Shown here: positions 12,573 through 26,057 of the stretch, one piece after another | Position numbering within the stretch: position 1 is the stretch's first letter | How the letters are laid out: the number at the start of each line of letters is the position of its first letter | Origin: Agrocybe praecox | Lineage: Eukaryota > Basidiomycota > Agaricomycetes > Agaricales > Agrocybaceae | Direction: 5' to 3' | Length of the DNA stretch: 64,000 bases | Assembly (NCBI GenBank): GCA_964017145.1 | Contig: OZ024852.1 | Location: forward strand, 559,945 to 623,944 | Notes under the pieces: generated by a model | The model's input: the letters and a program-made list of their open reading frames with translations, nothing else | What the model was told of the DNA's origin: nothing | Databases searched by the model: none | Program-made: the position numbers and the translations under genes

Positions 12573-14328
12573 ATGCCTGCTAAGAAAGTTCTTATTGGCT
12601 TTGGTGTGGATGTGGATGCAGTGGCTGGATGGTATGAAGCATTCTATTTGTACTATTTAAAAGCTCGTAATTGACACGGACTTTGCATACTCGAACTATT
12701 GTGGATGATGGATTAGGTTAGGATCTTACGGTGGCGAGGACTCTCCGCTAGACATATCCAGAGTAAGTTCGCGGAAAGTTCCACTGCACTAGCCGCCGGT
12801 GCTTTATCAAGTTGGGGCTGATACAACTTCAAGGGGATGTACGCCGGTGAAGTGGGCGTTCCCCGACTTCTCAAGCTGTTCAGTAAGTACGACATCAAGA
12901 CGACATGGTTCATCCCAGGTACGGTCTTACTCGGTCAGGCCGGAGCTATATCTGATTGGTATGTATAGGACACAGTCTGGAGACATTCCCAGAGCAAATG
13001 AAAGCTGTCCGAGATGCGGGACATGAATTGTGAGCGCTTGACTTAGTGCATTAGCGGGCGCTTGGGAAATTAAAATTAACCCCTATCTCCGGTCAGGGGC
13101 TTACATGGATATTCACATGAGGTCAGTTAGGATCCGCTTGTGACCGCAAGGGAGTAAGTAACTCATTCTGGCGCAGAATCCGGTCTCCATGACTGTTCAG
13201 CAGCAAAAGGATATTTTGGATCACACTTACAAATTATTGACCGAGTTTAATCACGGTGTTGCTCCTAAGGTGAGTTATACGTACTCTATGAAACTAGAAC
13301 AAGCCAAACGACCTTTAATTGATGAAAGGGAAGCGTAGCTCCATGGTGGGAGACTAGCAAAGAAGGTACTGACCTCCTGCTAGAGAAGGGTATTGAATAT
13401 GGTATGTGACTTTTTGCATTTTGATATTAGTGCGTAGTTGACATATGCAAAAACCATAGATCACTCCAGCATGGCTCACGAGTGAGTATCATGTCGAGAA
13501 ATTATCTAAACAAACAATAACAGCTTGCCAAATTAGCTCGCAGGCATATTATATGAGGGATGAGGACTCATGGACGAAGATAGATTATACAAAGCAGGCC
13601 CATGAGTGGATGCAGCCGCTCAGAAAAGGAAACGAGACAGGGCTTGTTTGCATTCCTGCTAATTGGTTCGCCTTTTTCTGGTCTTCCTGGTGACAAACTT
13701 TGGTTGATTGAGAACCCATAGGTACCTTGATGACTTACCGCCAATGATGTAAGTTTTTTTTATAGCTGTTCCGAGTGGCATACTTGACAGAACTACAGGT
13801 TCATCAAGTCGAGCCCTAATTCCCATGGCTGGGTAAGTCTGCCTTCCTGGTGGTAATCTTGATGTTCTGTGTTAATGTTATGTAGGTAAACTCTCGGGAT
13901 GTCGAGCAATTATGGAAGGATACCTTCACGTATTGCTATCGGTGCGAGTTATCTTTAAAATCTAGACGCCTGTCAAATTGCTCATGGGGCAAAACAGAGA
14001 GGAGGAAGAGTTCATCTTCCCAATCACCATTCACCCAGATGTTAGCGGGTAGGTTTTCTTGTAAACAAAATGCAAGTTAATCTTCTAAAGTTGAATGTAA
14101 TTGCTTTACTAGACGTCCGCATGTTTTGCTCATGCTTGTAAGTCTGAACTCTGCAGTTCGCAATTGACACCTTATTTTGCCCAACAGGAGCGTTTCATCG
14201 AATGGGTGAACACTCACGACAATGTACACTGGGTACCGATGATTGAAATGGCGCGTGACTTCAGAAGGAAGAAAGAGCCTAGCACCAACGCAAAGATGCC
14301 AGCAGGGTTTAAAGGGATTAACAACTAA
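12573..14328 (+). CDS. Polysaccharide deacetylase (NodB-fold) family protein
   Basis: This is an intracellular-looking NodB-fold deacetylase of the kind related to bacterial PgdA and allantoinase-like PuuE, not a secreted chitin deacetylase: it begins [20 protein letters not shown] with no signal peptide. Spliced motifs are the catalytic-type Asp pair ([10 protein letters not shown]), [26 protein letters not shown] (the H-x3-H metal motif), [20 protein letters not shown] and [20 protein letters not shown]. It ends with [12 protein letters not shown] before TAA at 14326-14328. The gene is very intron-rich, with about a dozen introns and some exons under 60 nt. The reading frame is intact throughout. 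The substrate (an amide or N-acyl sugar) is not inferable. Vps1 follows in the same direction after 525 bp. Confidence 0.87.
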
Positions 14329-14853
14329 GCCAGCGTAGTATAACTTGTATACTCATGAGTTCATGGCGATGTCCTCGGTCCAATCCTAGCTTCAACCATA
14401 TATAGAAACCACCAGTCACGGATGGAAGTCGATCAATAATCTTCAAAAAGTTGAAAACCGGTGTTGCTAGAACAATCTCGTTGCTGTGTCGAAAAAAGCA
14501 GGGACGATCGTAGTATGTAAAGAAAAGGTTGAAGCCCTCAGAGCGGAAATGAGGTTAATACTGCAGAGACTGAGAAATAGCAGGTAGAAGGCTAGAAGCG
14601 ACCAGAACGCGGTGCGCCGCGGACGCGTCGAGAAAATCGAAAAGCAAGAGTAACATGTGTGACGTCATTACTCTGAACCAAATTTGTGACGAGCAGCTTC
14701 TGAGAATAACAACTCCAAACAATTTGCCGAAAGACGTCGTCGAAGCGGTTCACCGTTCTACCGTTGCAACGCGTCGTCGACTTATACCTTCACCCCGAAG
14801 AAAGGCGCAGCTTCCCCCGATATCTAGAAAGCGTTGCGGCCGCACTACTTGAA
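14329..14853. other. Intergenic before VPS1
   Basis: This 525-bp stretch holds the 3' end of the deacetylase transcript and the promoter and leader of VPS1. A short open frame just upstream of the VPS1 ATG (from about 14655) is out of frame with it and is probably leader sequence. No other feature was seen. Confidence 0.45.
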
Positions 14854-17800
14854 ATGGATCACGAATTGATTAACCTCGTTAACAAGCTGCAGGATACGTT
14901 CAGCAATCTTGGTGCGCAATTTGCAAATTTAGTAGTATACCGGGTGCTAATAATGCTTTGTTATTTGAAGGCGGAGAGCTGGATATGCCTCAGTTGGTTG
15001 TGGTAAGTGGAATTGGCTATAAACCCACGTGTAACTCGTCAGATTGAGGTCGAGGATAGGTTGGTAGTCAGTCTGCGGGTAAATCAAGTGTCCTAGAAAC
15101 GTCAGTTTGCTGTGGCAGGATCTATCCAAGTGTTAGCGCTTAACCCTGTATTACTTTCAGAATCGTTGGAAAGGACTTTCTTCCTCGAGGACAAGGCATT
15201 GTCACGCGGAGGCCCCTCGTACTTCAGCTGGTAAACACACCCGAATCCACCGACGGCTCTTCCAGCACTTACCGGGAATGGGGCCAATTCTTGCATATCG
15301 ACAAAAAATTCACGGACTTCAACGAGATTAGGAAGGAGATCGAACAGGAGACTTTCAGAGTTGCCGGCCAGAATAAAGGAGTCAGCAAGTTACCCATATC
15401 TCTACGGATTTACTCTCCAGACGTGCTGGACTTGACTCTAGTTGATCTCCCCGGACTTACGAAAGTGAGTAGGATACCTCCCATTCATACCACCTTCTTA
15501 CCTTTTTGCCAGATTCCAGTAGGCGACCAGCCAAGTGACATTGAACGCCAGATCAGAAACCTTGTTGTCGATTACATTTCCAAACCGAACAGGTACACAT
15601 ACGCATATGGTCATGCCCATGCATCACACTATCTAATCTTTCTTCAGTGTCATCTTAGCTGTTTCTCCTGCCAATGTTGATCTCGCCAATTCTGAATCAT
15701 TAAAGCTCGCCCGTTCAGTTGATTCTCAAGGACGCAGGACTATTGGTGTATTGACCAAGCTGGACTTGATGGATGCCGGAACAAACGCGTTAGATATCCT
15801 CACAGGACGTGTATACCCACTGAAATTGGGCTTCATTGGTATTGTCAACCGCAGCCAACAGGATATCAACTCCGAAAAGAGCATGTCTGACGCTCTGGAT
15901 AGCGAGACAGAGTTCTTCCGGAATCATCCTGCTTACAGGAACATCGCGCATAAAAATGGTACAAAATATTTGGCGAAGACTCTTAATCAAGTAAATGCGC
16001 TTTTTTCCTTTTGATTTCCCTCATTTAATTACCTTGTCTGTTAGGTCTTAATAAACCACATCCGAGATAAATTACCAGACATGAAAGCTCGACTTAACAC
16101 ATTGATGGGCCAAGCTCAACAAGAATTAAACTCATTTGGTGATTCTGCAATATTCGGAGACAAGAATTCTGTGCGTATGTTTGCACTTCTACATACTAGA
16201 TAGATACTCATTTTTTTATTAGCAAGGAGGCCTCATCTTGCGCCTTATGACCCAGTTTGCTCGCGATTTTGTTGCCTCAATCGAAGGCACAAAGGTCGAC
16301 GTCTCTACAAAGGAGCTTTCTGGTGGAGCTAGGATATACTATATCTTCAATGATATCTTCGGGCGTGCTCTCAATTCAATAGACGCTACCCATAACTTGG
16401 ACAACCAGGACATTCGCACGGCGATTCGAAACTCAACGGGACCTAGGCCAAGTCTATTTGTCCCAGAAATGGCCTTCGATTTACTTGTGAAGCCCCAAAT
16501 CAAACTGTTGGAAGCGCCATGTCTTCGGTGCGTTGAATTGGTCTACGAGGAGTTGGTCAAAATTTGCCACAACTGCACCAGTGCGGTACGTCGTTTCACT
16601 TTTTCTCGTCTCCAATTTCCTAATGTTTTATTAGGAACTCCAACGATTCCCAAGGCTTCATTCTCAATTGATTGAAGTTGTCTCCGAACTTTTACGAGAG
16701 CGCCTTGGTCCAACATCTGACTATGCCCAAAGCTTAATTGAGATTCAGGCAGCATATATCAACACCAACCATCCTGCATTCATTTCCGGTTCCGCACTCG
16801 CTGCTGAACAAGCTCAAACTTCGAGACCACAAATTCCACAAAGGGTCAGTGTACTTTTAAAAGTGGATATATGCGCCTTGATTAACGTCTTTCTAGCCCG
16901 TGTCGACAGAGCCAACCAACGGGCATGCAGGTTCAGTCGATGATGATGCAGATAACATCTCTGATGATATGAATGGTATTTTCCCTCCTAGAGACGGGCG
17001 TTCAGTATCATCTACCCTTCACGATCGCTCGCGGACAACTGGCACCACAGCGGCTACTACATCTTCTGCTATGGGCACAAACGTCAACACTGCCTCCAAG
17101 AGGTCGTCTTCAAAATCACGGACGCATCGCAGTGGCCAGCAAATCCCTACCTCCAATAGACCGTCATCTACATTTGATAGAGCGGGCGGTCAGCATGCAA
17201 GCAGCATGAGCACCGGTTCATCACCCCCAGGGGGGTCGGCTCGTGAGACGTTCTTGAATTATTTCTTCGGTCAAAACGGCCCCGGACCTATCGCTGGGTC
17301 AAGTGTAGAACGCGCTGGTCATCACAGCCATGGAAGTAATGGCCACGGACATTCCCTTGGATCCACGGAATTTGTCCCAGTAGGACGTGATGTTTCTGCT
17401 GGCGATTCCAACATGAACAGTGGGTTGATGGCTGGGAAGAGGGGTATAGACGGGAATAACGCGGCTTATGACATGAAAAGTTTAGGACGACATATTGAAG
17501 CCGTGAGTTATGACTCTTTTTATTTGCTTTTTGTTCGCAGATGTATGAAAAATCATTTACGCCGCTCGTCCTGTGCTATCTTATTATCAAATTCATTACA
17601 ATGTACTAACCTATCGACGTGGTATAGATTCCTGCCGATGGATCGCAGCTGACTGTGCGGGAAGAAATGGAAACACAGCTCATCAGATCTCTAATCTCCT
17701 CTTACTTCAACATTGTCCGCCAAAGCATCCAGGACATTATTCCAAAAGCGATTATGCATTTCCTTGTCAACCACACTGCGCAGCAGGTCCAAAACCGTCT

Positions 17801-17951
17801 TGTCGCTTCACTATACAAGCCGGAATTATTTGCAGACATGTTGAATGAGGATGAGGCGTTGGTGGCGGAGAGGACGAGAGTAAAGGCATTATTGGATGCT
17901 TATAAGGAAGCATTCAAGACCCTATCGGATGTCAGTATCAAGTCAACATAG
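14854..17951 (+). CDS. VPS1: Dynamin-like GTPase Vps1 (vacuolar protein sorting)
   Basis: Vps1 is a large self-assembling GTPase that drives membrane scission on Golgi/endosome routes to the vacuole and helps peroxisome division. The start [20 protein letters not shown] at 14854 is typical. The GTPase domain has G1 [10 protein letters not shown]3 LVDLPGLTK and G4 TKLDLMDAG, followed by the middle/stalk region ([19 protein letters not shown] helices, [18 protein letters not shown]). A long Ser/Gly/His-rich linker (about 16910-17500) lies where classical dynamins have the PH domain. The C-terminal GED follows ([20 protein letters not shown] onward) and ends at TAG 17949-17951. About ten introns are inferred and the frame is intact. 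The linker is longer and more degenerate than the rest and is probably disordered. Confidence 0.95.
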
Positions 17952-18460
17952 AACCTTTTGACATCTATCCCAAAAATTAGAATATGTACGACATTCATGT
18001 TATATCTTTTTTACCTTCGTAATACCGGCTTTGCAACATTGGACAGGTTAAATAATAAAGTTCATCACAATACTGGATGGATGGTATAAGGTCATAATAC
18101 TAGGACATCTCTACGTGAAAACTATATATCGACGTACGCGAGTATATATACAATACAGAAAGAGAGCTACTGGCAGGTTCAGCGGGCGACGAATGGCCAG
18201 TCAAAAGTTTCTACTGAAAACTTCCAACTAAATACCGTTCATCATACCCACGAGCCACCCATCTTGTCGCCAATAAGAACACAGTCACAGACACTCAACG
18301 TTGAACGAACACGCAAGAACCCAGCCAAAGACAGAGACAGAGATATGTAAGCAGATAATAGACCACCAAGTTTTCCCAGTGAACGGGACGAGTGTGTGTG
18401 CGTGCGTGATAGGAAAGTCAGACCGACAGCTCATGAAAACCATCGAAGTGCTTGGGTTGT
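17952..18460. other. Intergenic between convergent VPS1 and BCS1-like genes
   Basis: This 509-bp stretch separates two converging stops and should contain both 3' untranslated regions. A short GT-rich run (gtgtgtgtgcgtgcgtg, near 18391-18407) is the only low-complexity feature. No gene was seen. Confidence 0.5.
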
Positions 18461-21425
18461 TTAAGAGGCGGTTTCGGCGGCAACGTCAGCGACAGGCGGA
18501 GGAGTAGAGGTTTGCTTGACGGCTACCCATTTCTCTTTCTTCTCTTTGCCTTCATCGCCAGCGGGTTTGTCAGACTCCTCTTCGGAAGTAACACTCTCTT
18601 CTGTGTCTGCTTCGACACCGGTGTTCGTCTCTTCTCCAGAGCTGGAGGATGAGGCACTGCTATCGGAGGTAGCGGCTTCCTCCGTTGGCGAGGCTGCTGA
18701 GGCAGATTCAGTAGAGGTAGTCGAGGGGGTGGTAGATGAATCACTCTTCGAGGCTTCTCTAAGCTTCTTTGCTTTTGCTCGTTCTTTCCTCTCGAGTTTT
18801 TCCTTCGTCTCTTTTTCCTCCTTCTATTTAAGGTAAGAAAGTAAGTCAGTAAAGGTTTCTACATGTATGTCTGCGTGATAGAGAGAATAATACCTCTTTA
18901 GCATCTTGCTCGTCTTTCTGTAGAATAGAGAACGATGAGAAAAAAAAGTAAAAGAATGGAAGAAAGTTAAGCCGTACCTCTTTCTTCGCAGCCTCATCGG
19001 CTTCTTTCTTTTCCTTTGCCTCACGCTATAACAATAAGGTTGGTCAACGAACAACGGACACAACAAATTTCATTCGCGAACCTCTGCCTTTTCCTTCTTT
19101 AGTTTCTCGCGTGTCTCACGTTCCTGGATGATCCATTCGCCTACTTCATCGACACATTCTCGTGGGCGAGTTTTGTTCTTCAAAAGGTAGCCTTGAAGAC
19201 CCGCAACCTGTGGGAGAGTTTATTTTCTGGTATAATTTGAATGGAAATATTTAATGCTTACACTGAGCTCATTCTCTGGGATAGCCTCGGCAAAACGTTT
19301 GGCAAGCTCAGAGATCTCTTCCTCAGAGAGAAGAGGGATGGCATGTTTGAAGGCCTTGCGCTTGGGTAAAGGAAGGTTCTTTTGCGATGAATCCGTTTCG
19401 CCGACTGGAGGAGTAGCAGTCGGGGAAGCGGCGGGCCTGAAGGGGAAGAAGCATTTGAAGATACCCTCGGCTTGCCATTTGGTCGCATGAGTGAAGTTGA
19501 CCCAAACATCCATACGTCCGGGTCTACTCAAGGCAGGGTCGAGGCGCTCAATATGATTCGTGGTAGCAAAAAGCAGCCTAATGGCGCAGATTTAGATATA
19601 GCCGATTCCGTTGTTGTGATGGAATGACTTACCGTCCTTCAGCCGCCGCCACTCCATCCAAACTGTTCAAGAGGCCACTCAAGCTAAGTGTGGACCCATC
19701 GGATTCCTCGGCCTTGCTCGCCGCCTCTTTCGTGGCTGCTGTAGGCGCACCTGTTGACTTTTCATCACGAGAAACCGAGCGGGTGAAAGCCGCGTCCAAA
19801 TCTTCCAAAAGGAGAATGCACCTGCCAATTAATTTAGTGAAATCGGTTTAGATGTGGATATTTCTTACACATACCTGGATGGCACATTACCCATCAGTGT
19901 TGTCAACGTATTATCACTCATTCTGGCAAATAATCAGACTACATGAAAAAGATGACAAACAAGCGACATACCCTTTGGAAGACAGGGAAACCACGTAGAT
20001 ATCCAGGCCCAACTCTCCGGCTAACGAATGAATAAGCGAAGTCTTTCCGCTGTAGGATTATTGAGAAACAAATCTAATATAATCTCAGAAGATGACGCAC
20101 CTTCCGGGTACACCGTGCAAAAGATAACCCCTTCGGAATGGAATTCCTTTTCAAAAAAAATCAGAAAAAGATGGATACTAATCAAGTGTCCAATGAAAAA
20201 TACCTCTCTCCGCATACCTGCGCGAAAAATAGGGGTTAGGTGCTTTATTTAGAAGAAGATTCCAGAATTACGTACCACTCCTCTGAGCACAGGAAATCCT
20301 TGCAATCGGCGAGAAGCATATCTTTAACTCCAGGCTGCAAGACAATAGAGCTCATGGGTCTCTTCTGCCGAGCACCGTTCCAGCGCCAACACCCATAGGT
20401 ACTACCAAGATGGTAGGGTATGTTATATTTAGCAACGGAGGTAAGATGGTTAAGACGTACGTATCCGCCATGAAAATATGTACACGGTGTTCGGCGTCTT
20501 TCTCGTACTCGCGCTTGGCCTCCAAGACTAGCTTCTTCAAGACATCGTTATTGCGTGCAACGACACTACATTGGAGCGCTTGTATGAGAATCATGGCGGA
20601 TAAGATGTTAAGATTGACGCACCTTATCTTTAGGGCACAACCGTGGCTGTAGTCAGGATAACGTTGTGTGCGCGTAATCTGGAACAAGCAATGGTCAAGC
20701 TGTCAGCTTTCCGAATTCAAAACGAGGGGCGGCTTACCCTCAACCAATGGCCACGATAGTAGATGGTATGGGTCGTGTCTTGATAAAGACTCACTATTAG
20801 CACCTCCGTATGAGTCATGTGAGCCTTCATTACTCACCGAGGCTGGGCATAAATTGAACCTTCCGCTTTCGCCGGCCGTGAACCAGGGAATCATCCTCTT
20901 CTTCCTCCTCTTCGACATCCCCCGACGTTGATTGTGAGAGCCCATTGCGGTTCACTGAACGAGTGGTGATTTCAAATTCTCTACTCCTTCCCCATGATGG
21001 TTGCTGCGGTCGTCATTAGCAAGATAAAACATATAATGATGCTTGTCATACCTTAGAGAGCCAGTGCATCAACCTAAGTGACAAGTATAATGAGTAAGAT
21101 GTTGGCAAAGCCCTTGAATGTGAACATACCAATCATATGGGTAGTCGTCTTGGCTAAAGTGGGCGGTGAGGAAGAATGCTAAAACAACATTAGAAAGTTG
21201 GCATTTGTGTATGAACAGGGACTCACAGTCGACAAAGCCATTCCAGGCCGAGACTGACGCGCGACGGGCTGTCTCGACGGTGCCTCCGATAACTACGAGT
21301 TTCTGGGAGAACATGTTATCAGGAGAATTCATCATATAATTGCAGACCTGGGTACTCACAAGGGTGTCTTGAATTGCTCCAGTGCTCATCCCGAGAGGGG
21401 ACAACATACTCTTGAAAGCGTCCAT
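18461..21425 (-). CDS. BCS1-family AAA ATPase with long charged C-terminal tail
   Basis: This is a AAA protein of the BCS1 family. The founder sits in the mitochondrial inner membrane and inserts the Rieske Fe-S protein into complex III; fungi carry many paralogues of unclear role. Start MDAFKSMLSPLGMSTGAIQD at 21423-21425. The BCS1 N-terminal domain is followed by the AAA core with Walker A GVPGSGKTSLIHSLAGEL, Walker B CILLLEDLDAAF and the sensor/arginine-finger region LFATTNHIERLDPALSRPGRMDV. The AAA core has inserts (after EDLDAAF and in the small domain). The C-terminus is a long Lys/Glu-rich, probably coiled-coil stretch and a Ser/Thr/Glu tail ending at TAA 18461-18463, unlike canonical Bcs1, which ends soon after the AAA domain. 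This makes a paralogue more likely than the Bcs1 orthologue. About twelve introns are inferred. Confidence 0.88.
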
Positions 21426-24400
21426 ATTGTAAAAGGACAGGTAAGAGAGAGCGTAGGAACGAACGAGAATAATAGGCGCAGGCCCTTATATGGATTTGAT
21501 GTTCTTGCCTCGTGCAGCCAAAAGGAGTTTGAATCCCGCGGGGGGGCTACCCATTCGGTCCCCAGATGAGAAATATATTGGGGCGTGCGATCCAACTGTA
21601 ATCCTGCCAAATCTCATTGAAATATCAGCGACCACAGCCCTCGCCGAACAACCTTCACACATTTGCAGTAGTTGCTCCCTGCCCACGCGCGTGAGCATCA
21701 CAACAGCATAGCTGGTACTGCCCCATACACAACGGAGTCTCTTTGCCATTCTCGTTTCTGTCGTTTGTCCCAAAAGCAGTGGCGCATTGAATGAGGAATC
21801 TCCTGCCCAGCGGTAACTAAGATTCTGACCCTGACATAATAAGATTGCCGAAAGGGGTATACTCACATCAAGATCATGACCTGTGTCGGAGCCTATGACC
21901 ATTACACACATCGAGTCAGCGATCCGAGTATGCTCAGAGTAAATCATTCCCAAGACCGCGCATGCGCAGGCTGTACCCTGAAAGACGAATTACCGATTCT
22001 GACAGAGAATGAAAATGAGAGAGCAAAGGAACAAGGCATGAGGTCAAGGACGAGTCAATGAATACTATATCAGATCAAATAATCCATCACATACATTCGT
22101 AAACGTTTCTAGTGATTGGAAGGACTAGTTCTACCCCATATGTCTGATTATGCGAGACTAGAATAATACCGCATGTCATTAGCTATGTGTGTATAGAATT
22201 AAGGATTCACCAAACTGATGTCCTAAAGAGTGCCCCTATTCGTTTCTCGAGCTGCGTTTGGCAAATCTAATATTGGCTGGAGCAATATTGAAGAGGGGGT
22301 GCATGCAACAAGGGAAAAGGTGTTGAATGAGTATGGGTATACCGGGAGCCACAATACCGTCGGCCCCCGGGTACAGTATGCATGGGAATTGTAACAGCGA
22401 CCATTAAATGAAGTAGGCGATTTCGGAATCCTAGCTGCACCCTGAGACAAACCAGGATACACAAGCACAGGGAAAGCGGCAAAAAAGACCAGTATATCGT
22501 ACTTGGAATGAAGTCCGAAGGCGTTTGTGATGAAATTTGGCAAGTTCGTTAACGAATAAGTCAAGGGCTCAATGTCGGCCGAAGCATTGAACGTAATCGA
22601 GAACGCGGGAGGCGATATCAAATCCACGTCTACATATGGCCACGATGCCAGGCTCGCAGCAGCGTTGACAACGAAAGCGCCAGCTGCCCTGAAGTTGTCG
22701 GTCCGTCAGGAAGCGTCAGGATTCAATCGTCATTTCCCTGTCTTCTGGTCAGCCCTGCTGCTTCACCGCCACTTGACCGGAGTACGTCATCCCCGATGCA
22801 ATCCTAGTATAGATACGTATAGACGAGCATTAGGAATCGATCAGGATGTCGCGAGCCCAGTGCAGAAAATTCCCAAAAAGAAACAATCATCAAGAAAAGA
22901 AAATTCTGCCAAAGATAAGAATATCTTCGTCATATGAGCAGGAGTCGTACTTGGATCTTTAGTATTTTTTCTCACTCACAACATCTATGAAATGGAACTT
23001 GGCTTGTGAAGACGGACTTTCGCACTTTCCAAAGAAGCTGATGACCTACCCGGTGAGATTTATACGCACCAGAACCCTCATAGCCATCCCGATAACATCG
23101 CCAGAAGACAGTTATCCATGATTCAGTAACTTCCGGTAGCGACATATATTATTGCCGTTGTTGCGTTGGTGTTAAGGCGTAAGGCGATGTCTAATTTCAG
23201 ACTGTCTCATCATCAGCTTTCAAAGCCCAGGGCCGGACGGCTCTTGAATCCTCGGGAAGCCTTGTTAACCCAGGTACGCGTGAAGAGCAATCTTAACATA
23301 AATATGTAATTCTGAAAGAAAGGAAAGACGATCAGTTTTAATAGAGACTACTCGTAAAAGTATAGACTAATCGATGATCAAGACATACCGCAGTCAGCGC
23401 GAGCAGATGTTATCTGGACGCCCATAACATGCAATCAGGCCAGCAATTTTAGGAGGTTGGAAATCGCGCACCACGTAAACAGAGGTTTCTATATGCAGTA
23501 ATGATCTGCTAAACGATAACGAAAGACATCCTCCAATATCCTTGAAGCGTAGGTTTCTCCAAGGGGAAGGTAGTTTTCAGATCTCCATCTAACACGGCGC
23601 AGTCTGCATGATTGACAATGTCGGGGACAGCATGAGCAGGTCTATAAGAGAATAATTATATGAATAAATTTAGGGGTCCTCATGCAAATGGGAAGTAACC
23701 TGCGTAGCATTATAGGCGCCCGTCTTCTTGTGATGTTGGCGCCAACAAAAGATTTTTGGAGACCCAGAGTAGGGAGACCGAGGTATCGTCTAATCCATGG
23801 CGTATCAGATCCGAAGGTATGCACCGGAAAACCGTTCTCGCAAAGATGGGCATGTGAAAGCATCAGATTGCTGGTTACGTCCGTGTGTCTTGCCATTAAA
23901 GAGGGGCTGCAACGGAGCCTTTGAACAATGAGAAACAACCCCACAACCGGATTAAAATATTAACCCTACAGGCAGCTGTCATTCGACAGAAACTATTTGT
24001 GTGGAAAGACGTTTGCGTATATGTTAAGATTAGAGTGCAACGAGCCATCTCGGTCTGGGATGGATGGAAAAGGTATTTTGGTGTACAATCGGAATCTGAT
24101 GAAGTCGATTGGCTGGGATCAAGAAGATTATTGTGCACCAGTTCATAGATAACTTTGAGGTCTTATGGCGGAAATAAGAGGGCAAGGAAGAGTGGCGTGC
24201 GATGCAAAAAATTCGATCAGGTGCCTCTGGGTACATGGATACAGTAGAGGTCGAAAAAGATTCGCTTATGCACTAAAGCACTAGAAAATCCTGGTAGGAG
24301 AGACGAAAAAGACGCTTTGTGCTGACAAATTTACGTCTGAAAGGCATAGATTCAGATATTATACGATGACGAAACTATTTTCGAACCTCTTGAGCGAACT

Positions 24401-26057
24401 CAATTCTCTTTTATCATCTGTGGTTCACGGTTCAGAACAAAGGTGCGAAAGAACCCAGAACAAGTGATAATTAAAGGTGTGGGTGGATAGTCATGTATGA
24501 TGCTGGAGTGGGCGTATGTTAATGCAAATGATTCGTGTGCTGAGAACCCAAATCAACACACCATCATTCTACGCCGGGCCCTCATGCCGAGCATAGGAAC
24601 AGGTATGTTGGAAAGAAGGAAAGTAACAGAAGGCAAAGGGCAGCCCAACCAAATTCACTGAACGAAGGTTGGACATGAGCAGGAGCATCAGCAAGAATTT
24701 GTCACTGATAAAAAGAGGTACCGGTCTAGGTTAAGAGCCAAAGTACAAGTCTTCATGGCTGCACTAGTTCCGAAACATTCTTGCGGGACATGCGATAAAT
24801 CTATCCAACATCCCTTTCGCTTTATGTCGGAATACAGGAATTCATAAGGCCTGAAGATTGGAGTTAAAACATTCGATTACGATTCTTTGCGGCATTGGGT
24901 TGTAGCAGTGACACCACTGCATGCTGTGCTGTGAGCGAAACATGCTTGTAATTTAATTCTGTGAAGATATGTCCTGGTCTCGTGTCGTTGTGTTCCCTGT
25001 ATATAAATTTCATAAATCAGCGACATCAAAAGGCAGATCCCGATCGTTGTATGTCGCAGAGGTTGTGGGTGCCGTATTGAAGAGGAGATTCGATATCGAT
25101 GGTGGAAGTCAGGAACAGAAAGCAAAGAAATCTTCAGGCCTCAAGGCCTCAGGTCACACGCGCGTAACACGAGTTACTGGTACAGTCGCCGCGTCACTTC
25201 GAACACTCTGAGAGGAGCAATTGAATCAATACGCCTATGACTGATTTCAACTATAGATATACGAATCACCAAGAAATACAAGCTCATCAAAGGAGGAATG
25301 TGAACGAGGGGATCAACTGGGATTTTAGCAGCCAGGTGTGACACTGTCTGACCGAATGATTAATTTAAATAAGTTGGCTGGCAACCAACCCAGAAAAATG
25401 GCCGTCATTTGGGATACCTAGCTGCACTCAATGACGCAGTCAGCTATGTACAATGAAGGGTATACGAGAAATAAAACCAAAGGAACCCACCTTGCCGCGA
25501 CAGAAACTATGTTCTAACGCGTGTACCGAACATACTAGACATTAAGGGTGGCATAGAATATACGCTCCTGAAGAGCCATGTTAGCAGGCAAAAAATGCTT
25601 TAACAGTTCAAATGAAAAAAGTTGAATCGCCTGAATACGGATGTCGTCCGCGAGGCAACTTTGCTGGGACGAGCAAAATAGCACTGGTGATAAATAATTG
25701 TATCCCCACGATAAGCAGGCAAAGAATAGAGTTGTTGCGGAGAAGAAAGTAAAATCTTACCAGAAGAAAGAATAGTTTAGTTGGAGCTTGACTAGAGTTG
25801 CGGGAAGCCTGTCCGCAAATTGAGAGCAATAAAGGGTATGACTTCCTTTCGTCACAGTTGAATAGCGCACAAATTCAGGGTATTCACAATTTCACATTAT
25901 GGCACCTGCGTCATGTGAAGGGTCTTCACTGTCAATTAATCCTAGTGTGGTGTAACAATACATATGGTAAAATCCGTTAATCTACCTGCACAAACTATGA
26001 GTACCACAATCCCCGATAAATAGATTTAAACCCACCTAATCATGATCATAAATGTGT
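21426..26057. other. Gene-poor stretch of 4.6 kb
   Basis: No gene could be supported here. The stretch has many stop codons on both strands and only short open frames. The best coding-like piece is around 22570-22940, where both strands are open for about 100 codons: plus frame from ATG 22572 (Lys/Ser-rich end, stop near 22937) and a minus frame with an exon-like segment reading ISPPAFSITFNASADIEPL near 22560-22625. Neither is recognised. A minus frame at 21486-21953 (155 codons) is also unrecognised. The region also holds the promoters of the flanking genes on each side. No transposase, reverse transcriptase or terminal repeat was recognised by eye, but degenerate ones would be missed. Confidence 0.5.

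Noticed and set aside
21500..21570. tRNA-like B-box (gtttgaatcccgcg)
   Set aside because: No matching A-box, acceptor stem or anticodon arm could be built around it.
21486..21953. 155-codon minus-strand open frame upstream of the BCS1-like gene
   Set aside because: No recognised motif, no signal peptide, and it lies in the promoter region of the BCS1-like gene; it cannot be told from chance.
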